DNA of 31,017 bases from Heterotrichella gracilis (GCA_032358255.1 JAULBX010028249.1:1-31017), one strand, 5' to 3'. Shown: positions 10,101-23,600, numbered from the stretch's first letter. Notes: generated from the sequence alone by a model not told the origin. A program made the numbers and translations.

Positions 10101-13100
10101 GCGGCGGACGGGTCTGGGTTCGTCACCCCTGTGCTTGTGCTTGGTGACTTGCTGCTGTATGGGACCGNNNNNNNNNNNNNNNNNNNNNNNNNNNNNNNNN
10201 NNNNNNNNNNNNNNNNNNNNNNNNNNNNNNNNNNNNNNNNNNNNNNNNNNNNNNNNNNNNNNNNNNNAGGCGGGGCGCAGCGATGTGGTGAAGCTGGCGC
10301 TGGGCGAGCTGGCCAGGCTGAGGCAGCGGCCGGTGCGTGGAGGGGAAATTTACCTTTAGGGAAACCCTTGAGGAAGTTGTGTTAAAACCCTTAGGAGGGG
10401 GCGGGGTTTAGGGTTTAGGGTTGTGGCCCCTGTGCTTGTGCTTGGTGACTTGCTGCTGTATGGGACCGAGGCGGGGCGCAGCGATGTGGTGAAGCTGGCG
10501 CTGGGCGAGCTGGCCAGGCTGAGGCAGCGGCCGGTGCGTGGAGGGAAAACCCTAGGGAAACCCTTAAGGAAGTGCCGTGAAACCCTATGCCTAGTGGAAT
10601 CCTGGAAAGCAGACCGCAGACAGCCGTCGGCCCTCGCACACCTCTGTGTATGCTCTCCCCACCCCCTCTGTCGCCTTTTCATCCGCCCAACACAACCAAC
10701 CACCTACGGCAGCCCCGCCAGTCCCTTCAAGCTGTCTGAGGGCAGCCTGCTTGGCTGCCTCAACACCCTAAACTAAACCCTACAACCCTACAACCCTAAA
10801 CCGCCACACAGGCCACAGGCACCCACCCACCCCTTCCACCACGCTCAACCTCTCTCCACCCTATACACTCTCTAATTTCTCCCCCCCACCCACCCCCACC
10901 CCAGTTCAACTATGGTGGCCCCGCCATCCCCTTCAAGCTTGATGAGGGTAGCCTGCTAGCCTGCCTCAACACCGCCGCTCAGGCAGCCGACACCCAGCTG
11001 GCTGACCTTGCCTGGACCATGCTGCTGCGCTCGCTCAACCAGCCGTTTGTGTACAGGACCAAGCCCGGGGTGGTGCCGATAGGTGGGTGGATGGGGGTGT
11101 AGGGTGTAGTTTTCTAGGTTTGGAGATGCAAATTTGGGCAGCTCATAGGGTTTAGGGTTCAGAGACTAGGATTTGTGACATCCGGAGCACAGACCTTGCG
11201 CAGACTACCCTTTGTATGCTGCTGTGCTTGCCTAAACGCCTTCTCATTCCCTGCTTCACTTACCCTCTTGTCACCCCCTCATCACTCCTTCTGCCCCCTG
11301 GCTACCTTCCCCCTGTGCCCTCCCCTTGACACCAATTTCTCCCTCCCCCCCTGTGCAGACAAGCGCGATGGCGAGATTGCCATCTACGAGAAAGGGGAGG
11401 CAGTGGACTATGCAGCCCTGGTGACTCTGGCCACTCCTGAGCCAGGCCAGACCCTGCCCACTGTGGCCTCCTACCACGCACTCATCCACACATTCTGCGT
11501 GGCCAAGGAGTGGGAGTGAGTCCCCCAAACCCTTAAACTCTGGGGGTGGTGGTGGTATTAAAACCCTGCAAAAGTTTCTAAAATCCCAGCCCAAACCCTA
11601 GGGACCTGGTTACCCTGGCCAGACCCTGCCCACTGTGGCCTCCTACCACGCGCTCATCCACACGTTCTGCGTGGCCAAGGAGTGGGAGTGAGTCTCAAAA
11701 TCCCTAGATTTATGGTGACGGTGTTTGTAATGCCCTTAGACCTGCTGATGTGGTCGCGCAACCTCGTAACCCTAGCCAGCGACCCTCCTGCAACCTGTAC
11801 AACCCAACTCGCATTACAGTCCTACTGTCAGAAACATGCGTCAAGTACGTATATCCCATCTTACTATGTTTCTCCCACCCTCTCCCCTGCAGCAAAGCGG
11901 TGGCTGCCATCGTCCAACTTGCCGAGGCCCATGGCTCGGACCGCGAGGTGCTTGCCTACTTCGATGGCCTGGTGCCCCTGGTGGACCGCCTGGCCATGGA
12001 TGTGGGTGCCATTGACGCCATGTACTACCGGGTGGAGGGGATGGTGGAGGGGGGCGTGGAGGGGGCCAAGCGCCAGGCGCTGGGGGCGGTGCTGAACGCG
12101 GTGCTGGCTGCTTGCTCACAGGTGGGTGGGTGGGGAGGTAGGGTTTAGGGTTTCAATGTTTGGGTTTAGGGTTTGGGTGCGGGTGGGGTGGGTTTGTGGT
12201 ATGGGGCTGTGCTGCCCGCTTTTTTTTGGGCGGAATGGCGATCGCAAATGTGTTGTGTATCCAAACTAAGGGATACTGACAGGAAGGACTTGTATACAGC
12301 AAGCCGTGTGTTGGTGTGGGAGGTTATGAGTCATACAGTATGACATAATGATGTGATGACACTTGTTGACTCCCTCCCCCACTTGTTGACCGCAGATCGG
12401 CGACCTGAACCGCGCCTTTGAGACCTTTGAGGCCTTCAAGACCCTAGGGTTTGAGCACGACGTCAACTCATACAACGCGCTGGCCAATGGCTGCCTCAGG
12501 CACGGACAGCTGGAAACGGCGCACAAGGTGAGGTCATGTAGGGTGTAGGGTGTAGGGTGTAGGGTTTAGAGTTACGAGACCCACCGCCTGGTAGCCGACT
12601 CCGTACCATGCTCTTATTTGACATCCCTCAACGCAAACGCTACTGTAAATTCTACCCGGCAGCTGTTTCTAGAGAAGCTCCCCACCTGTGGCCTCACTCA
12701 AAACAACGAGACCCACCACCCCGTCGCCCACTCCTACGTCGTCTCCCGCAACATCCTCTCCATGTTGGCCACCCACCCTCCAACCCCCACCCTGTAACCC
12801 CCATCCTCACCCCCCTCCCCACCCCCCACCCCACCCGCAGCTGCTCCTCGAGGAGCTCCCCGCCCTCGGCCTGGCCCTCAACAGCGAGACCCACCACCTC
12901 ATCATCGACTCCTACGTCATCTCCCGCAACATCCCCGCCATGCTGGCGGCGCTCAACACCATGCGCAGCACGGGGCACAGCCCGCGCATCAAGCTGCTGC
13001 AGCGCATGGCGGCACGGTGCGAGCGGGAGGGGGACGAGGCCAGCCTGGGGCTGGTGCTGCGCCAGCTGGCGGCCAGGGGGTACCGCGTGCTGGGGCACAA

Positions 13101-13725
13101 CTCGTGGGTGAGTTGTAAGGCCATAGTTGAGGGTGTGGGGGTGACATTTAGGGTTTGGGATGCCTGCATCAAAGCTTGTGGGTGATGTGGATGGCTAGGG
13201 ATGTTGGTTTTGGGGTTCAGGATTTTGGGTGCCAAGGGCTGGGGGTGGCGTTGCGCGAGTTGGCGGCTAGTGGTACTGTACCGTGCTGGGGCTGAGCTCG
13301 TGGTGAGCTGGAGGGTTTTGGATCTGGTGCTGGCTGCCAGCTGGCAGCTGGCAGACAGGGGGTACCGGATCCTGTACCACTGGATCCTGTACCACCAGAT
13401 CCTAATGTGGGGCAGCTGATGGTTGCGTTTAGGCTGAAACCCCCCCTCCCTGGTGTGATCCTGACCCCCCCTTCCTCCCCTTCAGGTCAAGCGCTGGGAG
13501 GAGGAGGGCGGCGTGCAGATCCTGACTGGCTCCACCAAGTTCATCTCGAGGGAGAAAATGTACAAGAGGATAGCCAGGGAGAGCTATGGCAAGGACGAAA
13601 TCGCCCGCCGCGGCGGTGCGGGCCAGTCCACCTCAGTCCTGCCCCCTGTAAGCGAGGGAGGGGCAGGGGATGGTGGCAATGGGGAGGAAACTTTCGAAGA
13701 GGCTGAGCACAGGGCAGCAGCTTAG
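7109..13725 (+). CDS. Organelle-targeted P-class pentatricopeptide repeat (PPR) protein
   Basis: Twelve exons, phases consistent: 7109-7384, 7853-8063, 8397-8544, 9012-9174, 9479-9564, 9953-10332 (contains the N gap), 10905-11082, 11359-11515, 11893-12121, 12396-12527, 12841-13107, 13486-13725. About 788 residues if the gap has zero length. The N-terminus (MRSSARALRLLARQLPQPS) is Arg/Ala/Ser-rich with no acidic residues, typical of a mitochondrial or plastid presequence; an in-frame upstream Met at 7028 is an alternative start. PPR-type helical repeats are clearest at about 213-290 (VRPHVPMYNAILKRCAERG), 478-520 (TVASYHALIHTFCVAKEWDK) and 570-700 (VNSYNALANGCLRHGQLETA, TGHSPRI). The tail after about 710 is basic, then acidic. 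PPR proteins bind organellar RNA; the target is unknown. A relation to the Arabidopsis mitoribosomal PPR group (for example At1g26460) is a guess. Exon echoes fill several introns. Confidence 0.88.
8033..8146 (+). repeat. Echo of PPR exon 2 donor end, separated by CCCTAAA tract
   Basis: The end of exon 2 and its donor (about 8033-8076) are repeated at about 8105-8142 (cagcaacctgctgggcccag...ttgtgagg). The telomere-like tract aaaccctaaaccccaaaccc plus taaac (8081-8105) sits exactly between the two copies. Confidence 0.85.
8511..8696 (+). repeat. Echo of PPR exon 3 donor end
   Basis: 8511-8572 (end of exon 3, its donor and the following ggccaggaaccct) is repeated at 8641-8696 as gcatggaacctgtacaattt...ggaggccaggaaccc. 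The GT donor is lost in the echo. CCCTAAA-like runs follow both copies. Confidence 0.8.
8824..8878 (+). repeat. Echo of PPR exon 4 start with its own acceptor
   Basis: 8824-8878 matches the first 55 bases of exon 4 (9012-9066) at about 49 positions and is preceded by a pyrimidine tract and CAG (8821-8823). It encodes RDTSLGYMRAEVKKAEAN against the exon's RDTSLGYMRAVMKKAEAN, then runs into intron-like sequence and a stop. Confidence 0.85.
10125..10533 (+). repeat. Tandem duplication of PPR exon 6 end, spanning the N gap
   Basis: The echo at 10426-10533 (108 bases) matches 10125-10167 joined to 10268-10332 (43 + 65 = 108 bases), including the donor gtgcgtggagg. Between the two copies lies ggtttagggtttagggttgt (about 10404-10423). 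The intron bases after both donors also match in part (gggaaaccctt). Confidence 0.9.
10168..10267. other. Assembly gap of 100 N inside PPR exon 6
   Basis: Exactly 100 N, the conventional size for a gap of unknown length. The left flank ends ...tatgggaccg and the right flank begins aggcggggcgc. The nearby echo reads straight through as gggaccgaggcgggg with nothing missing, and a zero-length join keeps the reading frame (exon of 280 bases, one base plus 93 codons). Confidence 0.95.
10705..10773 (+). repeat. Echo of PPR exon 7 start
   Basis: 10705-10773 (tacggcagccccgccagtcc, ttcaagct, gagggcagcctgctt, tgcctcaacacc) is a degenerate copy of the start of exon 7 at 10911-10975. It ends in ccctaaactaaaccc, again a telomere-like tract. 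Confidence 0.85.
11442..11687 (+). repeat. Echo of PPR exon 8 donor end
   Basis: 11614-11687 repeats 11442-11515 at about 71 of 74 positions, including the GTGAGT donor at 11688. The copy stays open in the exon's frame (VASYHALIHTFCVAKEWE). CCCTAAA-like runs (cccaaacccttaaac, caaaccctaggg) lie between the copies. Confidence 0.9.
12135..12175. repeat. Interstitial telomere-like tract (TTTAGGG)n
   Basis: ggtagggtttagggtttcaa followed by gggtttagggtttggg, directly after the donor of PPR exon 9. No echo of exon 9 was recognised in this intron. Confidence 0.8.
12537..12613 (+). repeat. GTGTAGG/TTTAGG tract followed by a short echo of PPR exon 11
   Basis: Four tandem tagggtg units and a tagggttta (12539-12569) follow the donor of exon 10. 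Immediately after, 12575-12613 (cgagacccaccgcctgg, cgactccgtac) resembles 12884-12922 inside exon 11, making this the more distal of two exon 11 echoes. Confidence 0.7.
12663..12768 (+). repeat. Open, splice-competent echo of PPR exon 11 start
   Basis: 12663-12768 aligns with exon 11 at 12841-12946. It has its own acceptor (ggcag, AG at 12661-12662) and the same phase. It encodes LFLEKLPTCGLTQNNETHH and SYVVSRNILSML against the exon's LLLEELPALGLALNSETHH and SYVISRNIPAML. The frame stays open to a TAA at 12795, where a gtaacc donor-like site overlaps. Confidence 0.85.
13231..13400 (+). repeat. Two echoes of PPR exon 11 donor end
   Basis: 13231-13310 (ctgggggtggcgttgcgcga, ttggcggcta, gtgctggggctgagctcgtg, then gtgagctg) and 13324-13374 (ctggcagacagggggtacc) both resemble 13035-13115, the end of exon 11 with its donor. 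The second is followed by three short repeats of atcctgtaccac. Confidence 0.75.
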
Positions 13726-14084
13726 GATAATATGGAGGAGGGTCTTGTGGCCACTTTGGAACGAGGGTTTGGATTTCCAAGGGGTTGCAGCGCCGTTCAA
13801 AGGGCTGTTGGGGGTCCAAGGGGGCGTGCTTGCAGCTGGGGTCGGGGGCTGCCAGGGGTTTGACGGGGCTAGTTGCGGGGCAGACGGTGCGGCAGTGGTC
13901 TACATATGGGTGCTTGCAAAGCCCTTCTGGGGTGGATGGTTGTTGCGTGGGGGTGGTTTGTCAACTCGTCGTGAAAAGGTTTGATGATGGACCACGGCGC
14001 GTGCAGTGCAACCCTGAACGTAGTGGCAGGAAATAGAGTGATGGCTGGAAATAAAGAAAGTCTACACCCTGCACGCGAGTGCGT

Positions 14085-14089
14085 TGTAA
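14085..14089 (+). terminator. Poly(A) signal TGTAA of the PPR gene
   Basis: TGTAA about 360 bases after the stop codon at 13723-13725. The 3' UTR 13726-14084 shows no conserved coding frame. Confidence 0.55.
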
Positions 14090-14487
14090 CGAACTGTATC
14101 ATGTCACTGAGTCGTTTTGATGGAACCCCTCACTGAGGGGCCCTCAGTCTGGAAAAACCCTGGGAGAACCCTAGCCCGTGCTTGACTGGCGATGAAGGTC
14201 TCGCCAAACCTATTATTGAACCCTGCCGACGGCAAGATGCGGTGAATGACCAGTAGGCCCAGTATTTTCAGGTTTGCTGTGGACGTAAAGCCAGCCAGCT
14301 GCCCCACTACACCGCCACCAGGGCCCACGTTGCCACGCCCGCCATCACGTGTGCCATCGCCGCATAGCATAGCGGTTCTCACATCCGGGCGTGAACACCA
14401 GCCGACGTGCCACAGGCGAAGCTGGGGAGGGTTCAAGCGTGTATTCGCGGTGCCTAGCGAAAGTGGGGCCGCCTCTGTTGAGGGGGC
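14090..14487. other. Intergenic region upstream of the GARS gene
   Basis: About 400 bases between the PPR poly(A) signal and the GARS start, expected to hold the GARS promoter and 5' leader. Several short open frames overlap here, but none shows a domain. No defined promoter element was recognised. Confidence 0.5.
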
Positions 14488-18543
<4,056 letters not shown>

Positions 18544-18669
18544 ATAGCTTGTGCTTCCTGCAGCTGAGTTTGCCTGCAAAGTGCAGCGTTCGTTTGCGGT
18601 TTCTTATGAGTTATTTGTTCCTTTCTTTCCCATTTCTGTGAATGCCCCTTACTTGCATCAGTGTGGAGC

Positions 18670-18674
18670 TGTAA
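18670..18674 (+). terminator. Poly(A) signal TGTAA of the GARS gene
   Basis: TGTAA about 127 bases after the stop codon ending at 18543. Confidence 0.6.
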
Positions 18675-18719
18675 CAACATGATACTCTGATACAACTTGG
18701 CTGTTACAGTATCTGATAT

Positions 18720-18773
18720 CACAGTCTGCCAACTTTAAGGCTAGTATCAGTTGCTCACAGTTGGCAGACTGTG
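18720..18773. repeat. 15-base inverted repeat downstream of GARS
   Basis: 18720-18734 (cacagtctgccaact) is perfectly complementary to 18759-18773, with a 24-base loop. The loop contains aaggctagtatcag, which recurs at about 18819-18832. Confidence 0.8.
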
Positions 18774-18887
18774 ACACAAGGCTCAGTTCAGTGACCAACG
18801 AGCTGTGCCTGCTACTTAAAGGCTAGTATCAGTAGCATAGGGCCTGCAGGTTGTCGAGGGCTTTGTCAGGCACATGCCATTGGTTGT

Positions 18888-18957
18888 GGTGCCCTGGTGC
18901 GAGCCAGTGGCCCCCTGACTACGCCTCTGTGCGTTCCCTTTCTTTCTTTCTTCTTCT
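18888..18957. repeat. Dispersed repeat copy B (ggtgccctggtgcgagccag core)
   Basis: Shares ggtgccctggtgcgagccag plus tggcccc, then ctgactacgcc, with copy A at about 3812-3865. It ends in a longer tttctttctttcttcttt tract. The layout (core with B-box-like motif, then T/C-rich tail) is compatible with a SINE, but no complete tRNA head is visible. Confidence 0.6.
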
Positions 18958-19144
18958 TTCTAAACATCCCGGAAGGCTTGCAAGCAGTGAGTTGAGCGAA
19001 CCAAACAGGCTATAATACGCCCGGTTTGTACTATATGTACCGTTTGTTCATTGGCTTTTGAGTTGCATAGGCCACCGATTCCCAGCCGTGCTGCAGCACC
19101 AGCGTACTGTGCACTGTGCTTGAAAGCTAACAGCGCGCAGTGCA

Positions 19145-19172
19145 TACAGGCAAACCCCCTTGTTTGCCTGTA
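19145..19172. repeat. Perfect 11-base hairpin
   Basis: 19145-19155 (tacaggcaaac) pairs with 19162-19172 (gtttgcctgta) around a 6-base loop, in the intergenic region downstream of GARS. Confidence 0.8.
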
Positions 19173-19336
19173 AAAATATTCAAACAACCAACAACAAAAG
19201 CAAGCTGTTTCTTGTTTGGCAAACGAAGGCATGCAAAGCAATCTTGCACCAACGAAACTTCGAGCCGAGACGGAGGTCCTCCTTTGTGCTCTTCGTTCGG
19301 TTTCGCACCCGGGTACCCCCATGGCGCCAGCTGGAT

Positions 19337-19615
19337 ACAGTAAGTTTGGTGAAAACTGGGCCAACTTACCGTCCTGCGCGCAATTGCTTTCCGTGCGTCA
19401 CGCGCCGCGCGCCCCGTTGAGTAGATTTGGTGGAAACCGGGCAAATTTACTGGCCTCGCCGTCGCGCGACGCGCTCCGCGCGCACCGGAACAGTACATTT
19501 GGCAGAAATTGGGTCAACTTACTGTCCAAGAAGGTGCCTTGCGCGCGTTGCGTTCCGCATTGCGCGGTACGCGTCCCGTTCAGTACGTTTGGTAGAAACT
19601 GGGTAAACTTACCGA
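19337..19615. repeat. Four-copy repeat with palindromic core
   Basis: Core copies begin at 19339, 19420, 19492 and 19582, of the form agtaagtttggtgaaaactg...caacttac. The ends of each core are partly complementary (GTAAGTT..AACTTAC in copy 1, GTAGATTT..AAATTTAC in copy 2). Spacings are 81, 72 and 90 bases, all multiples of nine. The plus strand is open from 19216 to 19764 across all four, giving repeated F-G-x-N-x-x-N-L peptides. No known domain was recognised, so this is listed as a repeat rather than a gene. Confidence 0.75.
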
Positions 19616-19788
19616 TCACGTCCGACTGCATGATGCAGGACCGTCCCCCCGTCCTTTCAAAACTCCGCACCTTGGCGTCGCAAGGGTATACGTATGTAGC
19701 CAACAACAAAGCCAACTGTGTCGTAACCACTCCTATCGGTCGTGTTTCAGCCTCACCAGGGTGAGCTGACAAGCGCGTGGATCAACTT

Positions 19789-19871
19789 GGTGAGGTAGCT
19801 GGCAGTAGGCGTCATCGCCCTGTCCGGGTAGACGGGCGCAGCGAGTCCAGGTTTCGATCCCCGGTCGCACC
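19789..19871 (+). other. tRNA-like sequence, possibly a tRNA-derived SINE head
   Basis: 5' ggtgagg pairs with 3' tcgcacc at six of seven positions (one G-T). A T-loop-like ggtttcgatcccc (B box with one extra T) lies at the expected place. A stem gccc/gggc plus gtc/gac occupies the anticodon-arm position, but the loop is six bases (cgggta), so it is not a functional tRNA. Downstream come a short body and a ttttgctttttgctttttgc run (about 19911-19930), like a SINE tail. No poly(T) terminator directly follows. Confidence 0.35.
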
Positions 19872-20489
19872 TTTCGGTAGTTGGCCTGGGGCCAAGGTGG
19901 CAGTGTATGTTTTGCTTTTTGCTTTTTGCTTGCACTTGCCCCACCAAGTGTCCTCTGCTGGTGCCCACCCTAGCCTCGTCATAGCCTGACAACGGTTGCT
20001 TTGCGTTGGTTGGCTTTTGGACTGAGACCAACCACTGCCACTGCCGCATGTGCATGTGCGCAACTCATGCCATGTGCAGTGCTCCTGTTACCACACCACC
20101 TCATAAAGCACCACCCCACCCCACCCACTCCTCCTCGTTCTATCTTTCTTTTGCACGCGCAGGCAGAAAGAAACAAAGTGAGAGAAGGGGACGCACAAAG
20201 GCGGCGTTAGCGTGCCACCTGTCGCAACAGGCACTCAAATGCACTAAGGCTTCACCTACAAGATAACCTAAGGGTTAATGGAGATACAAACGAGATGTCA
20301 GTGGCCTGGCGGACCTGCACAGAAAGACTTTTAGAAAAACTCTGATAGAAAAGCACAGCTGACATTGTCAATCAGATTCTGTTGACAGTTATAACGATAA
20401 AAGATATACCACCTGTCCTTCTAGACTGGCAGCGGCTGAGCAGTGTTGGGCGTGTGCACCATAATGATAAAATGCGAGACTGACCCGTC

Positions 20490-20660
20490 CGCCTCCCCCC
20501 TTAAGCAGCGCGGATGTGGCCAAGCAGCCTGAGGGTTGTGCCGTAGGGTTTAGGGTTGTCAGCTCCCCCCTCCAAGCAGCGCGGATGTGGCCAAGCAGCC
20601 TGAGGGTTGTGTCGTAGGGTTTAGGGTTGTCAGCTCCCCCCTCCAAGCAGCGCGGATGTA
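20490..20660. repeat. Tandem repeat with TTTAGGG motif at the 3' end of the RUN-PX gene
   Basis: A unit of about 70 bases (ctcccccctccaagcagcgc, ggatgtggccaagcagcc, tgagggttgtg.cgtaggg, tttagggttgtcag) occurs twice plus a partial third copy that overlaps the last codons of the RUN-PX-RH gene. The gene's stop codon lies inside this unit. Confidence 0.9.
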
Positions 20661-23600
20661 GCCAGCGTTGCCACGTGCCCCTCTGCAGCCTCCAGCCACT
20701 GGGGCAGGCGCGAGAACGCCCCCTGGCTCAGGTCCTCCAGCTCGCGCAGTGACCAGTAGTCTGCGCCCTCCAGCATGTAGCGCTTGGGGCCCACCTTGGA
20801 CAGCAGCTGGGACACGCGCGCATCCAGGTCGGGGCCCTGAGGGGACGGGAATTTGATAAAGGGCTGATGAGAACACAAAAGACAGCTTTTTCGATACCCT
20901 GGGTATCAGAAAGGTATGCAGATTAAGATTTAATCATCAGCTTTGACAAGACCACAGCCAGGCCCTGCGGAGCCTAAGAAGGCTGCATTCTCCTATCAAA
21001 CATTATTGGTTACTGGCACACATTTTACGCCCAGAATTCAACCCGCATTCTTAACCCCACACACACCTTGCTGCGAGTGGCCGCCAGCGCCTTGACTATC
21101 CTGGTGCGCAGGTCGCGCGCCTTGGCCAAGGGGGGAACCCTCGCCAGGAGACCAGGGTTGACTTCGCTGACGCACAGAAGGGGTTTGTCGTACACCGAAG
21201 CCAGGAAATCGGCCGCCGGGGCGCTGATCGGGTGCTTGGAAAAGTCCCAGGAGCGCAGCACTCGAGCGGGGATGACGGCGGTGGCGTTTTGGTGGCAGCT
21301 GTGGCAGTAGAGCTGGCCGGTGTAGTCACACATGCGCGCCACCTGGCAGGGAAGGGGCAAACGGGATGTGATGCAGGCAAGTGGGAAATGGTGAGTATGA
21401 TGATGATAGGGATGCTAAGCATGGTGGCAGGCGGTTCATTCACACATACACATTTTCTTGATGGGGGGCTGCACATGACTCCTGTGGTGCATGGCGGGGG
21501 GTGCATAAGGTAGTACCCACAGCCAGTACCTATGTGGGTGCATGTCGCCCCTCCCCTCTCAATAGCCAGCCCCTGCCACCCACCTTGCTCACCCCCGCTC
21601 CCCAGCCGGACCCCTTCCCTGCACCCTTGAAGGGCTCCCGGCAACCTGCGCACGCCCCCCCCTGCACCGCCACCTGCTCCGCCTCGCTGCGCTTGGGGGG
21701 TGGGTGGGTGATGAGGCGGATGGAGCCACCGGATGGTGCTGGTGGGGGTGGTGCTGTGGCTGTGGGTGGTGGTGGTGGGGTCTTGGAGCCCCCAAAGAAC
21801 CAGCCTGTGGGAGTGGAAACAGAGGGTGGTTGGTTAGTGGGTGGTGGGTGGGACGGGTTGGTATTCAGATCACGCGACACTGGCTATGCCCCAGATCCCC
21901 AACCAGTGAATTACCCTCAACCTGTAATCAGCACATGCACAATATAGGAGGCTGTCAATTGCGGAGGGGTTCTATCTGATGATGATCCAGTGCGTTGTCC
22001 CCATCCGACCATCTCAAGCCCAAGCCCAACCCACACGCACCCACAGCTCCTCCCGTCCAGCCCTGTCCCTCCTCCCCCACCGGTGCCCCCCCCTGCGCCC
22101 CCTCCCTGTCATCCTGAGGGGCCAGAAATGCCCTGAAGGGGGCGCTGGAGGCAAGGCCAGGCGAACCAGTGAGCACCTCCCGCAGGCACAGCTCAAGCAG
22201 TGCGCGGCGCGCCTCGACCACCTCCGGTGCCATCCTGCAGGCGCAGCTCAAACATTTCAACAAGTGAGCACCTTTGCGAGCAATGTTCAAGCGGTGAGCA
22301 CCTCCCGGCAGGCACAGGTCAATCAGTGCTTCATCATCTCGGGTGCCATCCTGCACACAGGGTAGGAGCCAGCACCTGATCCACAACACAACAAGCCTGC
22401 CTCTAGCACCCCACACAAGCCACCACCCTGCAGGTGGATTCCAATGTCCCCACTGGCCACTCAATGCCCTCCCCTTCCATGTACCCTGGTGTCGCTGCTT
22501 CAGCCATCATCGACAATGCCGCCACCGCCGCATATGACCACACCCACACCACCACTGATCACCACCACTCTCACCTGAGGTTCCCTGTCACCCCCCTGGC
22601 CTTGCTTATGTCATCCCAGCATGCGGGCAGCGGGCCCAGCCTCAGACCCTTGAGAGCAAGCCGCAGGGAAGCAAAGTCCCTGCAGGAGGAATGGGAGTTG
22701 TTACGGTAACGGTACATGCCGTAGGAAGGATAGTATATTGAGTTTGAGGGTTCCACAGCTGATTTATTTCAGCAATATTGGTTAATTGTCATGGTTTCAT
22801 ACAACATAACAATGAGTGCATTGCAACTGCCGTGAAGCTGGTGGCCACTTTAGCCACCACCCAGTGCCCTATTGCTAGCTAAACCCTAGGCCAGGGTCCC
22901 AGCCTGGTGTCTCACCTGAATCTGTGCCGCACGGTCCACGTAGCCCCCTCATGTGATTCCACCTCCACCACATAAGCGGTGAACTCGCTGTGGGGGGTTG
23001 CACGAGTGGGTGGGGTGGGGGGCTCGGACACCGACTCCGCGCCAGTCACGCGCACCTGTAAGTGGGGGACGGAGATGTGGAGGTGGATGGGTGTGGGGCA
23101 TGAGGGGTGACGTGTCCCGTAAATAGGCCACGTTGCACCAAAACAGAGAGAAGGAAACAATACCATAATTGAAAAATGGCAGTAGGGATGAAGATGCTGC
23201 AATTCAAGTTGGGCTTGCACCATGAGCTGCTTGCGATCACTCATTCACATCTGCACTCTCACAACAACACAACAATTAGGTATCACACAGATAAAACAGG
23301 TATCATTGCTCCACAGTGAGTACTCTGTAGTGTTGAGCCATGAGTGAGGGGGAGGGCACTGCATTACCTGCTTAATCGTGAAGGAGGTGCCATCATGGGT
23401 GCCAGGGGAGGTGCCGCCATCCGACAGCAATGGAGAGGAAGCATCTGAGGCGAGGGAGGCTGCACCGGGTGAAGGGTGGGCATCGGCCAGCGCACCATTC
23501 ATGTCCTGCAGGCAATAAGGCATCCAGTGGGGGTAGTTATGAGTATAATTTAGGATGCTAACAACTTGAACCTGAGCTTGTCGGTCCCAATAAGGTGGCA

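Larger units (their letters stand above)
18961..20490. other. Region without a confident gene between convergent GARS and RUN-PX genes
   Basis: Apart from the repeats listed separately, open frames on both strands show no domain. Low-complexity T/C and CCACC tracts occur near 18940-18957 and 20090-20130. No TGTAA in minus-strand sense was found close to the RUN-PX stop at 20630. Confidence 0.5.

Noticed and set aside
18960..19364. Minus-strand Cys-rich peptide as the missing zinc cluster of the RH domain
   Set aside because: Cys spacing does not match the C-x2-C..C-x2-C pattern, it lies over 1.2 kb away, and part of it is the 11-base hairpin at 19145-19172.
19789..19871. A functional tRNA gene
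   Set aside because: The anticodon-arm position has a six-base loop and a bulged stem, the D arm is weak, and no poly(T) terminator follows.
20490..20660. CRISPR-like array
   Set aside because: Direct tandem units without unique spacers, in a eukaryotic gene-rich context.
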